Assembly (NCBI GenBank): GCA_018820005.1
Contig: JAHJOS010000694.1
Location: 1 to 10,225, forward strand
Length of the DNA: 10,225 nt
Direction of reading: 5' to 3'
From: Alphaproteobacteria bacterium
GTDB lineage: Bacteria > Pseudomonadota > Alphaproteobacteria > Rhizobiales > Devosiaceae
Every line of letters begins with the position of its first letter. Position 1 is the first letter of the stretch. Of this stretch, positions 1 through 7,094 are shown piece after piece. The notes beneath the pieces were generated by a model that was given only the letters and a program-made list of their open reading frames with translations, was not told where the DNA came from and made no database searches. The position numbers and the translations under genes are program-made.

Positions 1-110
1 CGTACTCTATCGAATCGCCAAACCGAACCTGACCTGACCCGGGTCGGCCGCGCTGCGGTCTTGCCGTTGCAGGTGACCGCCCGATGATCCCGCCACCGCG
101 TAAATGCAGA
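1..110. other. Unassigned left edge, no supported gene
   Basis: No open frame here can be assigned. On the plus strand the three frames stop at 30-32, 35-37 and 85-87, so the tail of a gene entering from the left and converging on hflC is possible, but the residues are too few to recognise. On the minus strand no ATG starts a frame that leaves the window. In related bacteria a DegP/DegQ-type periplasmic protease often follows hflC; if it does so here, this stretch would be its upstream region. A perfect 10-bp palindrome lies at 36-45 (gacccgggtc); I attach no function to it. Confidence 0.3.
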
Positions 111-140
111 AAAGCCGGCGCAGTCACCTGCGCCGGCTTT
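111..140 (-). terminator. Rho-independent terminator after hflC
   Basis: A perfect 12-bp inverted repeat (111-122 with 129-140) encloses a 6-base loop. Read on the minus strand the GC-rich stem is followed by TTTTCTGCATTT, a moderately U-rich tail. It lies 26 bases past the hflC stop codon, where the minus-strand operon should end. In the plus direction the stem is followed by only a short T run (TTTGTTGT), so it could also act weakly on a gene converging from the left. Confidence 0.85.
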
Positions 141-165
141 GTTGTGACTGGTCGGTCGGCTCGCG

Positions 166-1272
166 CTACTGCGCGGGCGTTTCCGCTGCTGCGGGGGCAT
201 CCAGGGGTGCCGCCTCGGCCGGCGCCGGAATTTCCGTGCCAACCGTTGGGGTGAGCGTCGAGCCATCCTGCAGCGTCATGGTGGGCGCCGGGGTGTCCTC
301 GATGCCAAGACCATCCAGGGCCGGTTCATTGCTGACCGGCGCCGTCATGGGCGTTGCCGTCGGCTGGATCGGCGCCGTCGGGTTTGGCGTTGCCGCCGGC
401 AGGCTGCCATTGGAGCCGAAGTAGCGGAAGAATTCGCTTTCAGGCGACAGCACCATGGTGGTGCCAGTCCCCGGAAGGGCCTTCCGATAGGCCTGCATGG
501 AGCGATAGAACTCGAAGAACTCCGGGTTCTGCCCATAGGCCGCAGCAAACAGACGGTTCCGCTCGGCATCGCCCGTACCACGGATGATTTCCGCATCACG
601 TGTCGCGGCGGCGACGATTTCCACCGACTGACGATCGGCGATGGCGCGCAGCGACTGCGCCTGTTCCTGACCACGAGCACGCAGCAGCGCGGCTTCGGCC
701 AGACGTTCTGCCCGCATGCGTTCGAAAGTGGTTGCCGAGACATCGGCGTCCAGATCGGTGCGCAGGATACGCACGTCAACGACGTCGATACCCAGCTCGG
801 CCAGATCCGGACGGATCAGGTCACGCACTTCCTGCATCATCTGCGCCCGCTGTTCGGACAGCGCCGCATTGAATTCACGCAGGCCATAGACCTGGCGCAG
901 AGCGGAATCGAGGCTCGCACCGATGCGATCTTCCGCCACCGACAATTGGCCAGTTGCGCGTTCACGGAACAGACGCGGATCGGAGATGCGATAGGTCAGG
1001 AAGGCATCGACCTGATAAAAGGCGTTGCCCGAAACCTGCACGCGCATATTGGCAATGTCATAGCGCAGCAAGCGGTCTTCGATGATCTGTACGCTATCAA
1101 CGATATCGGTCGGGACCTTGAAATAGATGCCCGGTTCGCTGCGCACGTCGGTGATCTGGCCAAAGCGCATCACGATGGCCTGTTCGCGCTCGTCAACGAT
1201 GTAGAGCGAGGAAAACACAACATAGAGCGCGCCCAGGACGATGACGCCCAGAATGATGAGACGGTTTTGCAT
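166..1272 (-). CDS. hflC: HflC, FtsH protease modulator (SPFH family)
   Basis: This 368-residue protein matches HflC. There is a short cytoplasmic N-terminus, one membrane anchor (about residues 5-24), an SPFH/band 7 domain (about 25-200), a charged Ala/Glu/Arg-rich helix (about 180-245) and the typical FYRSMQAYRKAL segment near residue 255. HflC pairs with HflK in a large periplasm-facing inner-membrane complex that surrounds and restrains the FtsH AAA protease; that role is known from E. coli. The ATG lies 3 bases past the hflK stop, with GGGGAA (1280-1285, minus strand) about 8 bases upstream as ribosome binding site, so the two are co-translated. Residues about 287-368 form a Pro/Ala/Thr-rich low-complexity tail not found in E. 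coli HflC, which would lie in the periplasm. A terminator follows the gene. Confidence 0.95.
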   Translation of the reverse strand: MQNRLIILGVIVLGALYVVFSSLYIVDEREQAIVMRFGQITDVRSEPGIYFKVPTDIVDSVQIIEDRLLRYDIANMRVQVSGNAFYQVDAFLTYRISDPRLFRERATGQLSVAEDRIGASLDSALRQVYGLREFNAALSEQRAQMMQEVRDLIRPDLAELGIDVVDVRILRTDLDADVSATTFERMRAERLAEAALLRARGQEQAQSLRAIADRQSVEIVAAATRDAEIIRGTGDAERNRLFAAAYGQNPEFFEFYRSMQAYRKALPGTGTTMVLSPESEFFRYFGSNGSLPAATPNPTAPIQPTATPMTAPVSNEPALDGLGIEDTPAPTMTLQDGSTLTPTVGTEIPAPAEAAPLDAPAAAETPAQ

Positions 1273-1275
1273 GAC

Positions 1276-2382
1276 TTAGTTCCCCGTCGTCTGAGTGGAT
1301 TGAGCGCCGGACCGCAACTCAGGCAGCGGCAGATAGGGGATAACCCCCTGCCCGTTCTGGTCGTTCTCGATCAGCACCTTCTCGGACCCGCCGAGCACCT
1401 CTTCCATGGTTTCCAGGAACAGGCGCTTGCGCGTCACTTCGGGAGAATTGACGTATTCGGCATAAACGGCGTTGAAGCGTTCGGCCTCACCGGTCGCTTC
1501 CTGCACCACGCGGTTGGTATAGGCCGCAGCGTCTTCACGCAGCGCCGCCGCACGACCACGCGCATCGCCCAAAAGCGTATTGGCGTAGGAGCGCGCTTCT
1601 TCCTGCAGACGGGTTTCGTCCTGGCGCGCACGCTGGACTTCGTTGAACGCGTCGATGACTTCGGCCGGCGGACCGGCATTTTCAATCAGCACCTGGCTGA
1701 CATTGACGCCCAGGCCATAGCTTTGCAGGATGCCCTGGGTGATCGCCAGCACTTCGGCCGACACGCCACTACGGTCATCGCTGTAGATGTCCTGCGCCGG
1801 GCGACGGCCCACGACTTCGCGCATCGCGCTTTCCGCTGCAAAGCGCACCATCGATTCCTGATCGCGCACGTTAAACAGATACTGCACCGGGTCATTGATC
1901 GCCCAGAACACCGAGAACTGTACGCTCACGATATTCTGGTCACCCGACAGCATCAGGCCATCGGCCGATGTATTGCTGCGCGCATTGCCGCTGGCATCAG
2001 ACACGCCGATCTGGGTCTGGTTGACCGTGGTCACCACGCGCTCGACGGTTTCAACCGGCCAGAGGTGGAAATGCAGGCCCGGCAACGAGAGCTCGGGCTT
2101 GGGCTTGCCAAACCGCATTTCGACGCCGACTTCCTGCGGGTCGATGGTGTAGACGCTGTTCAGGCCCCAAAAGGCGAGCAGCGCCAGAACGCCACCCACG
2201 AGCGCCCAGCGCCCGCCGGGAATGCCGCCCTTGAACTGGTCGCGGCCACGGTTGAGAATATCTTCGAGATTGGGCGTATTACCGCCGCCTGGGCGACGCG
2301 GTCCACCGCCGCCGCCAGGTGCCTGCCCCCAGGGGCCGCCAGTATTGCGGCCACCCCCGCCTCCGTTATTCTCCCACGGCAT
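1276..2382 (-). CDS. hflK: HflK, FtsH protease modulator (SPFH family)
   Basis: This 368-residue protein is the HflK partner of HflC. The first 35 residues are cytoplasmic and rich in Gly, Pro, Trp and Asn, as is usual in HflK. A membrane segment spans about 58-77 and is followed by VYTIDPQEVGVEMRFGK, the characteristic opening of the HflK SPFH domain. A long Ala/Glu/Arg-rich helical region (about 235-310) and the ETMEEVLGGSEKVLIEND strand near the C-terminus complete the family layout. The start is supported by AAAGGG (2388-2393, minus strand) 5 bases upstream of ATG; another ATG at 2385-2387 is out of frame. It lies 62 bases past folA, a gap that holds a promoter-like sequence, and 3 bases before hflC. 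Confidence 0.95.
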   Translation of the reverse strand: MPWENNGGGGGRNTGGPWGQAPGGGGGPRRPGGGNTPNLEDILNRGRDQFKGGIPGGRWALVGGVLALLAFWGLNSVYTIDPQEVGVEMRFGKPKPELSLPGLHFHLWPVETVERVVTTVNQTQIGVSDASGNARSNTSADGLMLSGDQNIVSVQFSVFWAINDPVQYLFNVRDQESMVRFAAESAMREVVGRRPAQDIYSDDRSGVSAEVLAITQGILQSYGLGVNVSQVLIENAGPPAEVIDAFNEVQRARQDETRLQEEARSYANTLLGDARGRAAALREDAAAYTNRVVQEATGEAERFNAVYAEYVNSPEVTRKRLFLETMEEVLGGSEKVLIENDQNGQGVIPYLPLPELRSGAQSTQTTGN

Positions 2383-2420
2383 CGCATCCCTTTCGGATAA
2401 TTGTCACGTCGTTGCAGAGT

Positions 2421-2448
2421 TATATAGGCAAGCATTCGGCGCGATCAA
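2421..2448 (-). promoter_or_regulatory. Putative hflKC promoter, heat-shock-like -10
   Basis: On the minus strand TTGATC (2443-2448, overlapping the folA stop) is separated by 16 bases from TATATA (2421-2426), about 38 bases ahead of the hflK start. It reads acceptably as a housekeeping promoter. The -10 with its flank, CCTATATAA, also resembles the CCTATAT-type -10 recalled for alphaproteobacterial RpoH (sigma-32) promoters, although the -35 region is a weaker match to CTTGA. Heat-shock control would suit a protease-modulator pair, but this is inference from sequence shape only. Confidence 0.4.
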
Positions 2449-2969
2449 TGCACCACGGCTTCGCGGCGGGCGTACACATTGACGCGGTACGCCGCTTCAT
2501 CCTTCGGACTGGGCTCGATCTCAGGCGTATCGACCACCTGCCAGACGGCTGGGTCGATGGCCGGAAAGCGCACATCGCCCTCCGGCGACAGCGCGATATG
2601 CGAAACATAGAGCCGATCGGCGCGGCCCAGCATCTGCGCATAGATCTCGCCGCCGCCGATCACCATGATCTCCCCCACGCCATCAGCAGCCGCGATCGAT
2701 CGTGCTCGTTCCACCGCCGCATCAAGGCTGGAGACCACCAGCACGCCGTCCGGCTGATAGCCGGGCTGGCGGGTGACCACGATATTGCTGCGCCCCGGCA
2801 GCGGCTTGCCGACGGTTTCGAACTGCTTGCGGCCCATGATGATGGGCTTGCCCATAGTAGTCCGCCGGAAGAACTGCATGTCGGACGGGATACGCCAGGG
2901 AATGGTCTGATCGCTGCCGATCACCCCATTGGCCGCCACGCCCACGATCATGGAAATGGCAATGCTCAT
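2445..2969 (-). CDS. folA: Dihydrofolate reductase
   Basis: This protein reduces 7,8-dihydrofolate to tetrahydrofolate with NADPH in the cytoplasm, regenerating the cofactor that thymidylate synthase oxidises. At 174 residues it has usual FolA length. Visible family marks are the substrate loop NGVIG (14-18), PWRIPSD (24-30) with the active-site Asp30, the NADPH-binding MGRKQFETVG (45-54) followed by PLPGRSNIVVTR (56-67), and the glycine-rich VIGGGEIYAQ (103-112). The ATG overlaps the stop of the upstream GNAT reading frame as ATGA (2966-2969). This suggests translational coupling, which the premature stop in that gene may now weaken. A GGGGG run just before the start may serve as ribosome binding site. 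thyA lies in the right arm of the same window, on the same strand. Confidence 0.95.
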   Translation of the reverse strand: MSIAISMIVGVAANGVIGSDQTIPWRIPSDMQFFRRTTMGKPIIMGRKQFETVGKPLPGRSNIVVTRQPGYQPDGVLVVSSLDAAVERARSIAAADGVGEIMVIGGGEIYAQMLGRADRLYVSHIALSPEGDVRFPAIDPAVWQVVDTPEIEPSPKDEAAYRVNVYARREAVVH

Positions 2970-3448
2970 GCGGCCCCCAGCTTCAAAAGGTCAGCGCCAT
3001 CAACGCGCACCTTGGTCCACTCGTCCTGCATGACGCCGCCCTGCGCCTTGTAAAAGGCAATCGAGGGTTCGTTCCTGTCCAGCACTCACCATTCAAAGCG
3101 CCCCAGGCCTTCGGCAACGCAACGCCGTGCCAGATGGGTCAAAAGGGCCTTCCCGATGCCTTTGCCGCGCAGGGTGGGATCGACATAGAGATCTTCCAGC
3201 CAGATGCCGTGCCGCCCCTGGAAGGTGGAATAGGTGTAGAACCACAGTGCAAATCCCACTGGCGCGCCGTCCCATTCGGCGATCTCGCAGAACACCTTGG
3301 GATCAGGCCCGAACAGGTCGCGGGTAATATCGGCCACGCTGGCCTTGGCCTCGTGCTCAAGCTTTTCATAGGCAGCCAATGCGCCGATGAACGCCACGAT
3401 CGCAGCGGCATCGCTGGCCACTGCAGGCCGGATCGTCAGGCTGGTCAT
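2966..3448 (-). pseudogene. GNAT N-acetyltransferase with in-frame TGA
   Basis: The first 120 residues are a GNAT acetyltransferase of the diamine acetyltransferase (SAT)-like type. They include GIWLEDLYVDPTLRGKGIGK (81-100), which holds the acetyl-CoA loop RGKGIG (94-99). The frame then meets TGA at 3086-3088, just after GRFEW. Reading through in the same frame gives VLDRNEPSIAFYKAQGG and then DEWTKVRVDGADLL, the expected C-terminal strand and helix of this family, down to a TGA at 2966-2968. The whole frame is 161 codons including codon 121 as TGA and excluding the final stop would encode 160 residues, the usual family size, and its end overlaps the folA ATG by 4 bases. Relatives, as I recall, have Trp or Gln at codon 121; TGG to TGA is one transition. 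The Trp usual in VLDWNEP is Arg here. The truncated 120-residue product (3086-3448) lacks the terminal part of the fold and is probably inactive. A sequencing error or UGA read-through remain possible. The start is 4 bases past the DUF4424 stop. Confidence 0.85.
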
Positions 3449-3452
3449 GCCG

Positions 3453-4466
3453 CTATTGGTCCATGTCGGGGTTGTAGTCGAGGATCAGGATGTCGAGTTC
3501 CTTTTCGGGCCAGAAATCTTTCTGCACCATCTCGAATGTCGTCGGCCCGATCTTTTTGACATCGGTACCGCAGAACGAGAGCAGGTTCTTGGGATCACCC
3601 TTGTCGACCACCAGACGGAAGTTCTCGATGCCATTGCCGGCCCAGTTGCCGCCTGTGGTCAGGATGTAGGAAATCCAGCTTTCGGTATAGGGCGCCGACC
3701 AGGTCTCCTCGGGGTTCTTGAGCTTGCCGCGAACCGCCTTGAGGAAGCTCGCGTCGGTGCAGTATTTGGTCGCGTAGTCCCGCGCCGGATCATAGCCGTC
3801 CGACGGCTCGCTCAAAAAGCTGATGCCCGCCGTGCCGCCGACGCTGGGCTTATAGGTATGGACCACCTCGACCGTCTTGCCGGCCGGAAAGGTCGCTTCC
3901 CAGGTATAGGTCGCCTTGTAGGTCCACCCGGGATAATAGTGCTTCATCATGCCCTGGCCATCGTCATATTCATCGGGCGTGATCATGCCCAGATGCAGCA
4001 ACTGGGCCTGGCTGTCGGGCGCCAGCCCTTCCACAGCACTCTGTGCGGCTTGGCTGATCGGCACGGTGGGCAAGCCCATTTCCTTGAGCACATCGGTGCG
4101 ATCCACGCCGTGGGAAAAGGCATATTCGTGCAGGATCGCCGAGACCGGCTTGCCGTCAAACGTGGTCTTGAATTCAAACAGATTGTCATCGGGCCCGGTC
4201 GGGAAGGCCACCGGCGAATAGAAGTCCGGCACGATGTCGGGCATCGGAAAGGCGATCAGGATCGACTGGTCCGCCGTGCTGTCATTGCGGAACTGGTAGA
4301 CCACCTTGATCTGGTCCTTGGATATGAACAGCTCCTCGCTTTGCATCGCGATGTCGGTATTGGTCACAAATTCCAGACCGCCGGTGGTCAGAACCGCCGA
4401 GGTATCATTTGCTGCTGCAGGCAGCACTGCCGCCAACACTACTGCCATTCCTGCCCAAATCTTCAA
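3453..4466 (-). CDS. Exported DUF4424 protein, function unknown
   Basis: The mature part matches the DUF4424 family: it opens NDTSAVLTTGGLEFV and continues with SEELFISKDQIKVVYQFRN and ILIAFPMPDI. Members are exported proteins of unknown role. I choose a TTG start at 4464-4466, giving 337 residues, because GGGAGG sits 6 bases upstream and the resulting N-terminus (MKIWAGMAVVLAAVLPAAA) is a compact Sec signal peptide with cleavage expected before NDT. In-frame ATG codons at 4500-4502 and 4578-4580 are alternatives; the latter would add 38 residues that do not look like part of the family. The chain has two Cys near its C-terminal third (YCTDA and SFCGTD), which could pair in the periplasm. It leads the run DUF4424-GNAT-folA, with 4 bases to the GNAT start, and diverges from the GGDEF-EAL gene. 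Confidence 0.82.
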   Translation of the reverse strand: MKIWAGMAVVLAAVLPAAANDTSAVLTTGGLEFVTNTDIAMQSEELFISKDQIKVVYQFRNDSTADQSILIAFPMPDIVPDFYSPVAFPTGPDDNLFEFKTTFDGKPVSAILHEYAFSHGVDRTDVLKEMGLPTVPISQAAQSAVEGLAPDSQAQLLHLGMITPDEYDDGQGMMKHYYPGWTYKATYTWEATFPAGKTVEVVHTYKPSVGGTAGISFLSEPSDGYDPARDYATKYCTDASFLKAVRGKLKNPEETWSAPYTESWISYILTTGGNWAGNGIENFRLVVDKGDPKNLLSFCGTDVKKIGPTTFEMVQKDFWPEKELDILILDYNPDMDQ

Positions 4467-4472
4467 GATCGG

Positions 4473-4478
4473 CCTCCC
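4473..4478 (-). promoter_or_regulatory. Ribosome binding site deciding the DUF4424 TTG start
   Basis: GGGAGG on the minus strand lies 6 bases before TTG (4464-4466). It is a near-ideal Shine-Dalgarno sequence, much better than anything ahead of the ATG at 4578-4580; the ATG at 4500-4502 has only a bare AGG. The TTG start also yields the tightest signal peptide. Confidence 0.6.
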
Positions 4479-4730
4479 AAGCCAAATGGCCCGCGCTACC
4501 ATGTCCAGCCTGTGTGAACGCGCCAGCCCCGAGCCGAACGCTACGACGCCTGCTCGCAAAGTGCCAGCACGACCCGACATTTGTCAGCACCAGATTGCTT
4601 GGGCACGCATGTCCCACGCCGGCAGATAGGCGCAGCCCTTCGCTATGGGGATGACTCGTTCTTAAGCTTTTGCCGCAATACTGCACCTCAAACCGCCTGA
4701 TTGCCGTGGAGAAACCAAGCGCGTGGTGCA
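4479..4730. other. Divergent intergenic region, no clear promoter found
   Basis: About 250 bases separate the DUF4424 and GGDEF-EAL starts and must hold the promoters of both. I find no gene and no convincing -35/-10 pair on either strand. A TTG at 4701 would extend the GGDEF-EAL frame by 10 residues but has no ribosome binding site. GGAG at 4708-4711 is about 19 bases before the ATG at 4731, too far for a normal site. The region around 4655-4690 is locally less GC-rich (ttcttaagctttt), which would suit a promoter for the plus-strand gene. Confidence 0.4.
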
Positions 4731-7016
4731 ATGACCGAGTTGTCGCACAGCCCTGTAAAACGACCAGCCGACGCCGTTCTCACCCAGGACGGTGCACAGG
4801 CGCGGCCGGGCCTTCGGACCGCCGTGCGGGCCTGGCGCCACTCCCTGCTGGGCAAGACCACCACGATCTTCCTGCTCGGCGTCGTCTTCGCTTATAGCCT
4901 TGGCGCAGCCATCGGCTGGCAGATGTATACCTCCGCCGCGCAGGAACAGTGGCGCGAACAGGCACGGATGAATATCCAGATCGCCAGTGCCACCCTGCGC
5001 AACATCTACACCTATATCGCGATTGAGGCCGACCACGCCGGACAGGTCAACAGGATCGTCACCGAACGCCCGATCGGCGATGACCAGTCCGTGCTCTTTA
5101 CCGGATTCAGTCCCGGTGACGTTCTGGCTCTGGTTTCGGCGCAGACCAAGAATAACGTCTGGATTTTCAGCTTCGACCAGGCCCAGGGCGATTTCGTGCG
5201 CATAGCCGCCGCCATGGAAGCCCCAGGCGATGTCAACCAGGCCCCGACCGCGGACGCGCCGCTGTTCGCCGCCGATGCCATAGCCGGGCAACTTGCGACC
5301 GGTTTTACCACCATTGCCGGCGAGCGCTACTATGCCGGCATGTTGCCCATCACGCGGCCCGATGGCACGCTGCTGGGAGCAGTGGTCACCAGCATTGGCG
5401 CCGAAGCGGATCTGCTGCGCACCCAGGGCGAACTGATGTTCAATTCGCTGGTTGCCCTGGCACTGATGCTGGTGCTGACAACAATCGTCGGAACACTGGC
5501 AGCCCAGCGCCTGTTCAAGCCCGTGCCGGCGCTCATCCAGGCGACCCTGCGCATCGCCCGCGAAAAGACTGACCAGACCACGCCCTTCCAGAACCGGACT
5601 GACGAGATCGGTGACCTGGCCGTTGCCATCGAGACCCTGCGCGGCGCCGTGGTGGAACGCGGCCATCTGCGCGACATTCGCGACATGGCCGTCGAACTCG
5701 CCCACATGGCCCACCACGATCCGCTGACCGGCCTTGCCAATCGGGCGCTGCTGATGAGCAAGCTCGAAGAAGCGGTGCGCGGGCTGGACGATGGGCGCGC
5801 CTTCAACGTGCTGATGCTCGACCTCGACCGGTTCAAATCGGTCAATGATACGCTCGGCCATGCCAGCGGCGACAATCTGCTGGTGGCAACGGCGGGCCGC
5901 CTGGTCGCCGTTCTGGGTCCCGGCGACGTCGTGGCCCGGCTGGGCGGCGACGAATTCGCCATTATCCAGCGCGTCAGCAGCAATGCCGAGCACGAAGGGC
6001 GCAAGCTTGCGACCCGCCTGCTCGAAACCATTTCCTCGGGCATTCTGCTCGACGGGCTTGAACTGGTGGTGGGCACCAGTATCGGCATCGCCTCGGCGCC
6101 CCTGCATGGCACCGAAGCCACCCAATTGCTCAAGAAGGCCGATCTGGCCCTCTATCGGTCCAAGGCATCGGGCCGTGGCCTGTTCAGCTTTTTCCATGAT
6201 GGCATGGACATGGCCGTGCAGGACCAGCAGGCGCTTGAACTCGACCTGCGTCTGGCCATTCAGCGCCGCGAATTCGAACTGCACTACCAGCCCATCGTCA
6301 ACCTGGCGACCATGACGACCTCGGGCTTTGAAACCCTTGTGCGCTGGCGCCACCCGCAGCGCAGCATGGTGCCGCCCGACCAGTTCATTCCGCTGGCCGA
6401 AGAAACCGGCATGATCGTGCCATTGGGCGAATGGATCATCGACCAGGCCTGCCGTGACGCGGCCGACTGGCCCGAACACTATACGCTGTCGGTGAACCTC
6501 TCCCCGGTTCAGATCCGAAAACACGGCTTTGTTCAGACCATCGAGCAGGCCTTGGCAGCCAGCAAGCTACCGGCGGCGCGGCTCGAGCTTGAAGTGACCG
6601 AAACCGTGGCGCTGGCCGGCGCCGAAGGCGTTGCGACGCTGACCGAACTGCAAGCCCGAGGCATCAATATCGTGCTCGATGATTTCGGCACCGGCTATGC
6701 CTCGCTGAGCAATCTTGTCGGCCTGCCCTTCAGCAAGCTCAAGATCGACCGCACCTTCGTGGCCAATCTGTCCACCCAGAACAACTGCCGCGCCATTGTC
6801 GCTGCCATCATGGGTCTGGCGCGCGGTCTCAACATGGCCGTGACGGCGGAAGGCGTGGAAACGGCCGGACAACTGGCCATCCTGCAGGCCGCAGGCTGTA
6901 CCAGTGTGCAAGGCTATTATTTCGCCCGTCCCCGCGCGCTTGGCGACATCGACCTCAGCCACCCCATCGACTCCCATGCCCAAACCACCAAACGGCGTGC
7001 CAATGGCACCGCCTGA
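4731..7016 (+). CDS. Membrane GGDEF-EAL c-di-GMP enzyme with periplasmic sensor
   Basis: This 761-residue protein should make and/or degrade cyclic di-GMP. A basic cytoplasmic leader is followed by a membrane helix (about 44-65), a periplasmic domain of about 170 residues, a second helix (about 238-259), a HAMP segment (about 260-312), a GGDEF domain from HDPLTGLANR (329) and an EAL domain (about 508-745). The periplasmic part looks Cache-like (VWIFSFDQAQGDFVRIA, then YYAGMLPITRPDGTLLGAVV). RLGGDEFA (403-410) has an intact diguanylate cyclase signature. The inhibitory I-site, RxxD five residues before it, reads GPGD (396-399), so product inhibition is probably lost. The EAL motif reads ETL (534-536), and the other catalytic residues are present: Asn589, Glu621, Asp650-Asp651 in DDFGTGYASL, Lys671, Glu707 and Gln727. 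Both activities are therefore possible. ATG 4731 is preferred over TTG 4701, though neither has a strong ribosome binding site. Two binding-protein genes follow after 78 bases. Confidence 0.93.
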   Translation: MTELSHSPVKRPADAVLTQDGAQARPGLRTAVRAWRHSLLGKTTTIFLLGVVFAYSLGAAIGWQMYTSAAQEQWREQARMNIQIASATLRNIYTYIAIEADHAGQVNRIVTERPIGDDQSVLFTGFSPGDVLALVSAQTKNNVWIFSFDQAQGDFVRIAAAMEAPGDVNQAPTADAPLFAADAIAGQLATGFTTIAGERYYAGMLPITRPDGTLLGAVVTSIGAEADLLRTQGELMFNSLVALALMLVLTTIVGTLAAQRLFKPVPALIQATLRIAREKTDQTTPFQNRTDEIGDLAVAIETLRGAVVERGHLRDIRDMAVELAHMAHHDPLTGLANRALLMSKLEEAVRGLDDGRAFNVLMLDLDRFKSVNDTLGHASGDNLLVATAGRLVAVLGPGDVVARLGGDEFAIIQRVSSNAEHEGRKLATRLLETISSGILLDGLELVVGTSIGIASAPLHGTEATQLLKKADLALYRSKASGRGLFSFFHDGMDMAVQDQQALELDLRLAIQRREFELHYQPIVNLATMTTSGFETLVRWRHPQRSMVPPDQFIPLAEETGMIVPLGEWIIDQACRDAADWPEHYTLSVNLSPVQIRKHGFVQTIEQALAASKLPAARLELEVTETVALAGAEGVATLTELQARGINIVLDDFGTGYASLSNLVGLPFSKLKIDRTFVANLSTQNNCRAIVAAIMGLARGLNMAVTAEGVETAGQLAILQAAGCTSVQGYYFARPRALGDIDLSHPIDSHAQTTKRRANGTA

Positions 7017-7094
7017 CCACAACGGCGGCCATTGTCCGGCCTATCGGCAGTCTCTTCAGTGGCAATACTGGTTGCGTCGTCATGGAGATACTCA

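Noticed and set aside
946..2400. 484-codon plus-strand open frame opposite hflC and hflK
   Set aside because: It covers two well-recognised genes on the other strand, shows no family motif and has no ribosome binding site; treated as a shadow frame.
3086..3088. TGA in the GNAT gene as a selenocysteine codon
   Set aside because: The family has Trp or Gln here rather than Cys, the position is not a redox site, and I see no clear SECIS-like hairpin just downstream.
3387..4517. 376-codon plus-strand open frame opposite DUF4424
   Set aside because: DUF4424 motifs and signal peptide on the minus strand are convincing; the plus frame has no recognisable features.
4530..4570. Possible sigma-54 promoter (TGGCAC...GC) on the minus strand upstream of DUF4424
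   Set aside because: The GG/GC spacing fits, but the -12 element lacks the TT of TTGC; a chance match in GC-rich DNA is likely.
4662..6524. 620-codon open frame on the minus strand, antisense to the GGDEF-EAL gene
   Set aside because: It is rich in His, Gln and Gly with no recognisable domain, and it is the mirror of a gene whose domains are clear. Long antisense frames are expected at this GC content.
7017..7094. Promoter or terminator between the GGDEF-EAL gene and the first binding-protein gene
   Set aside because: TTGTCC at 7033 has no matching -10 at the right distance, and the GGCC...GGCC hairpin is short without a T-run. I cannot say whether the three genes share one transcript.
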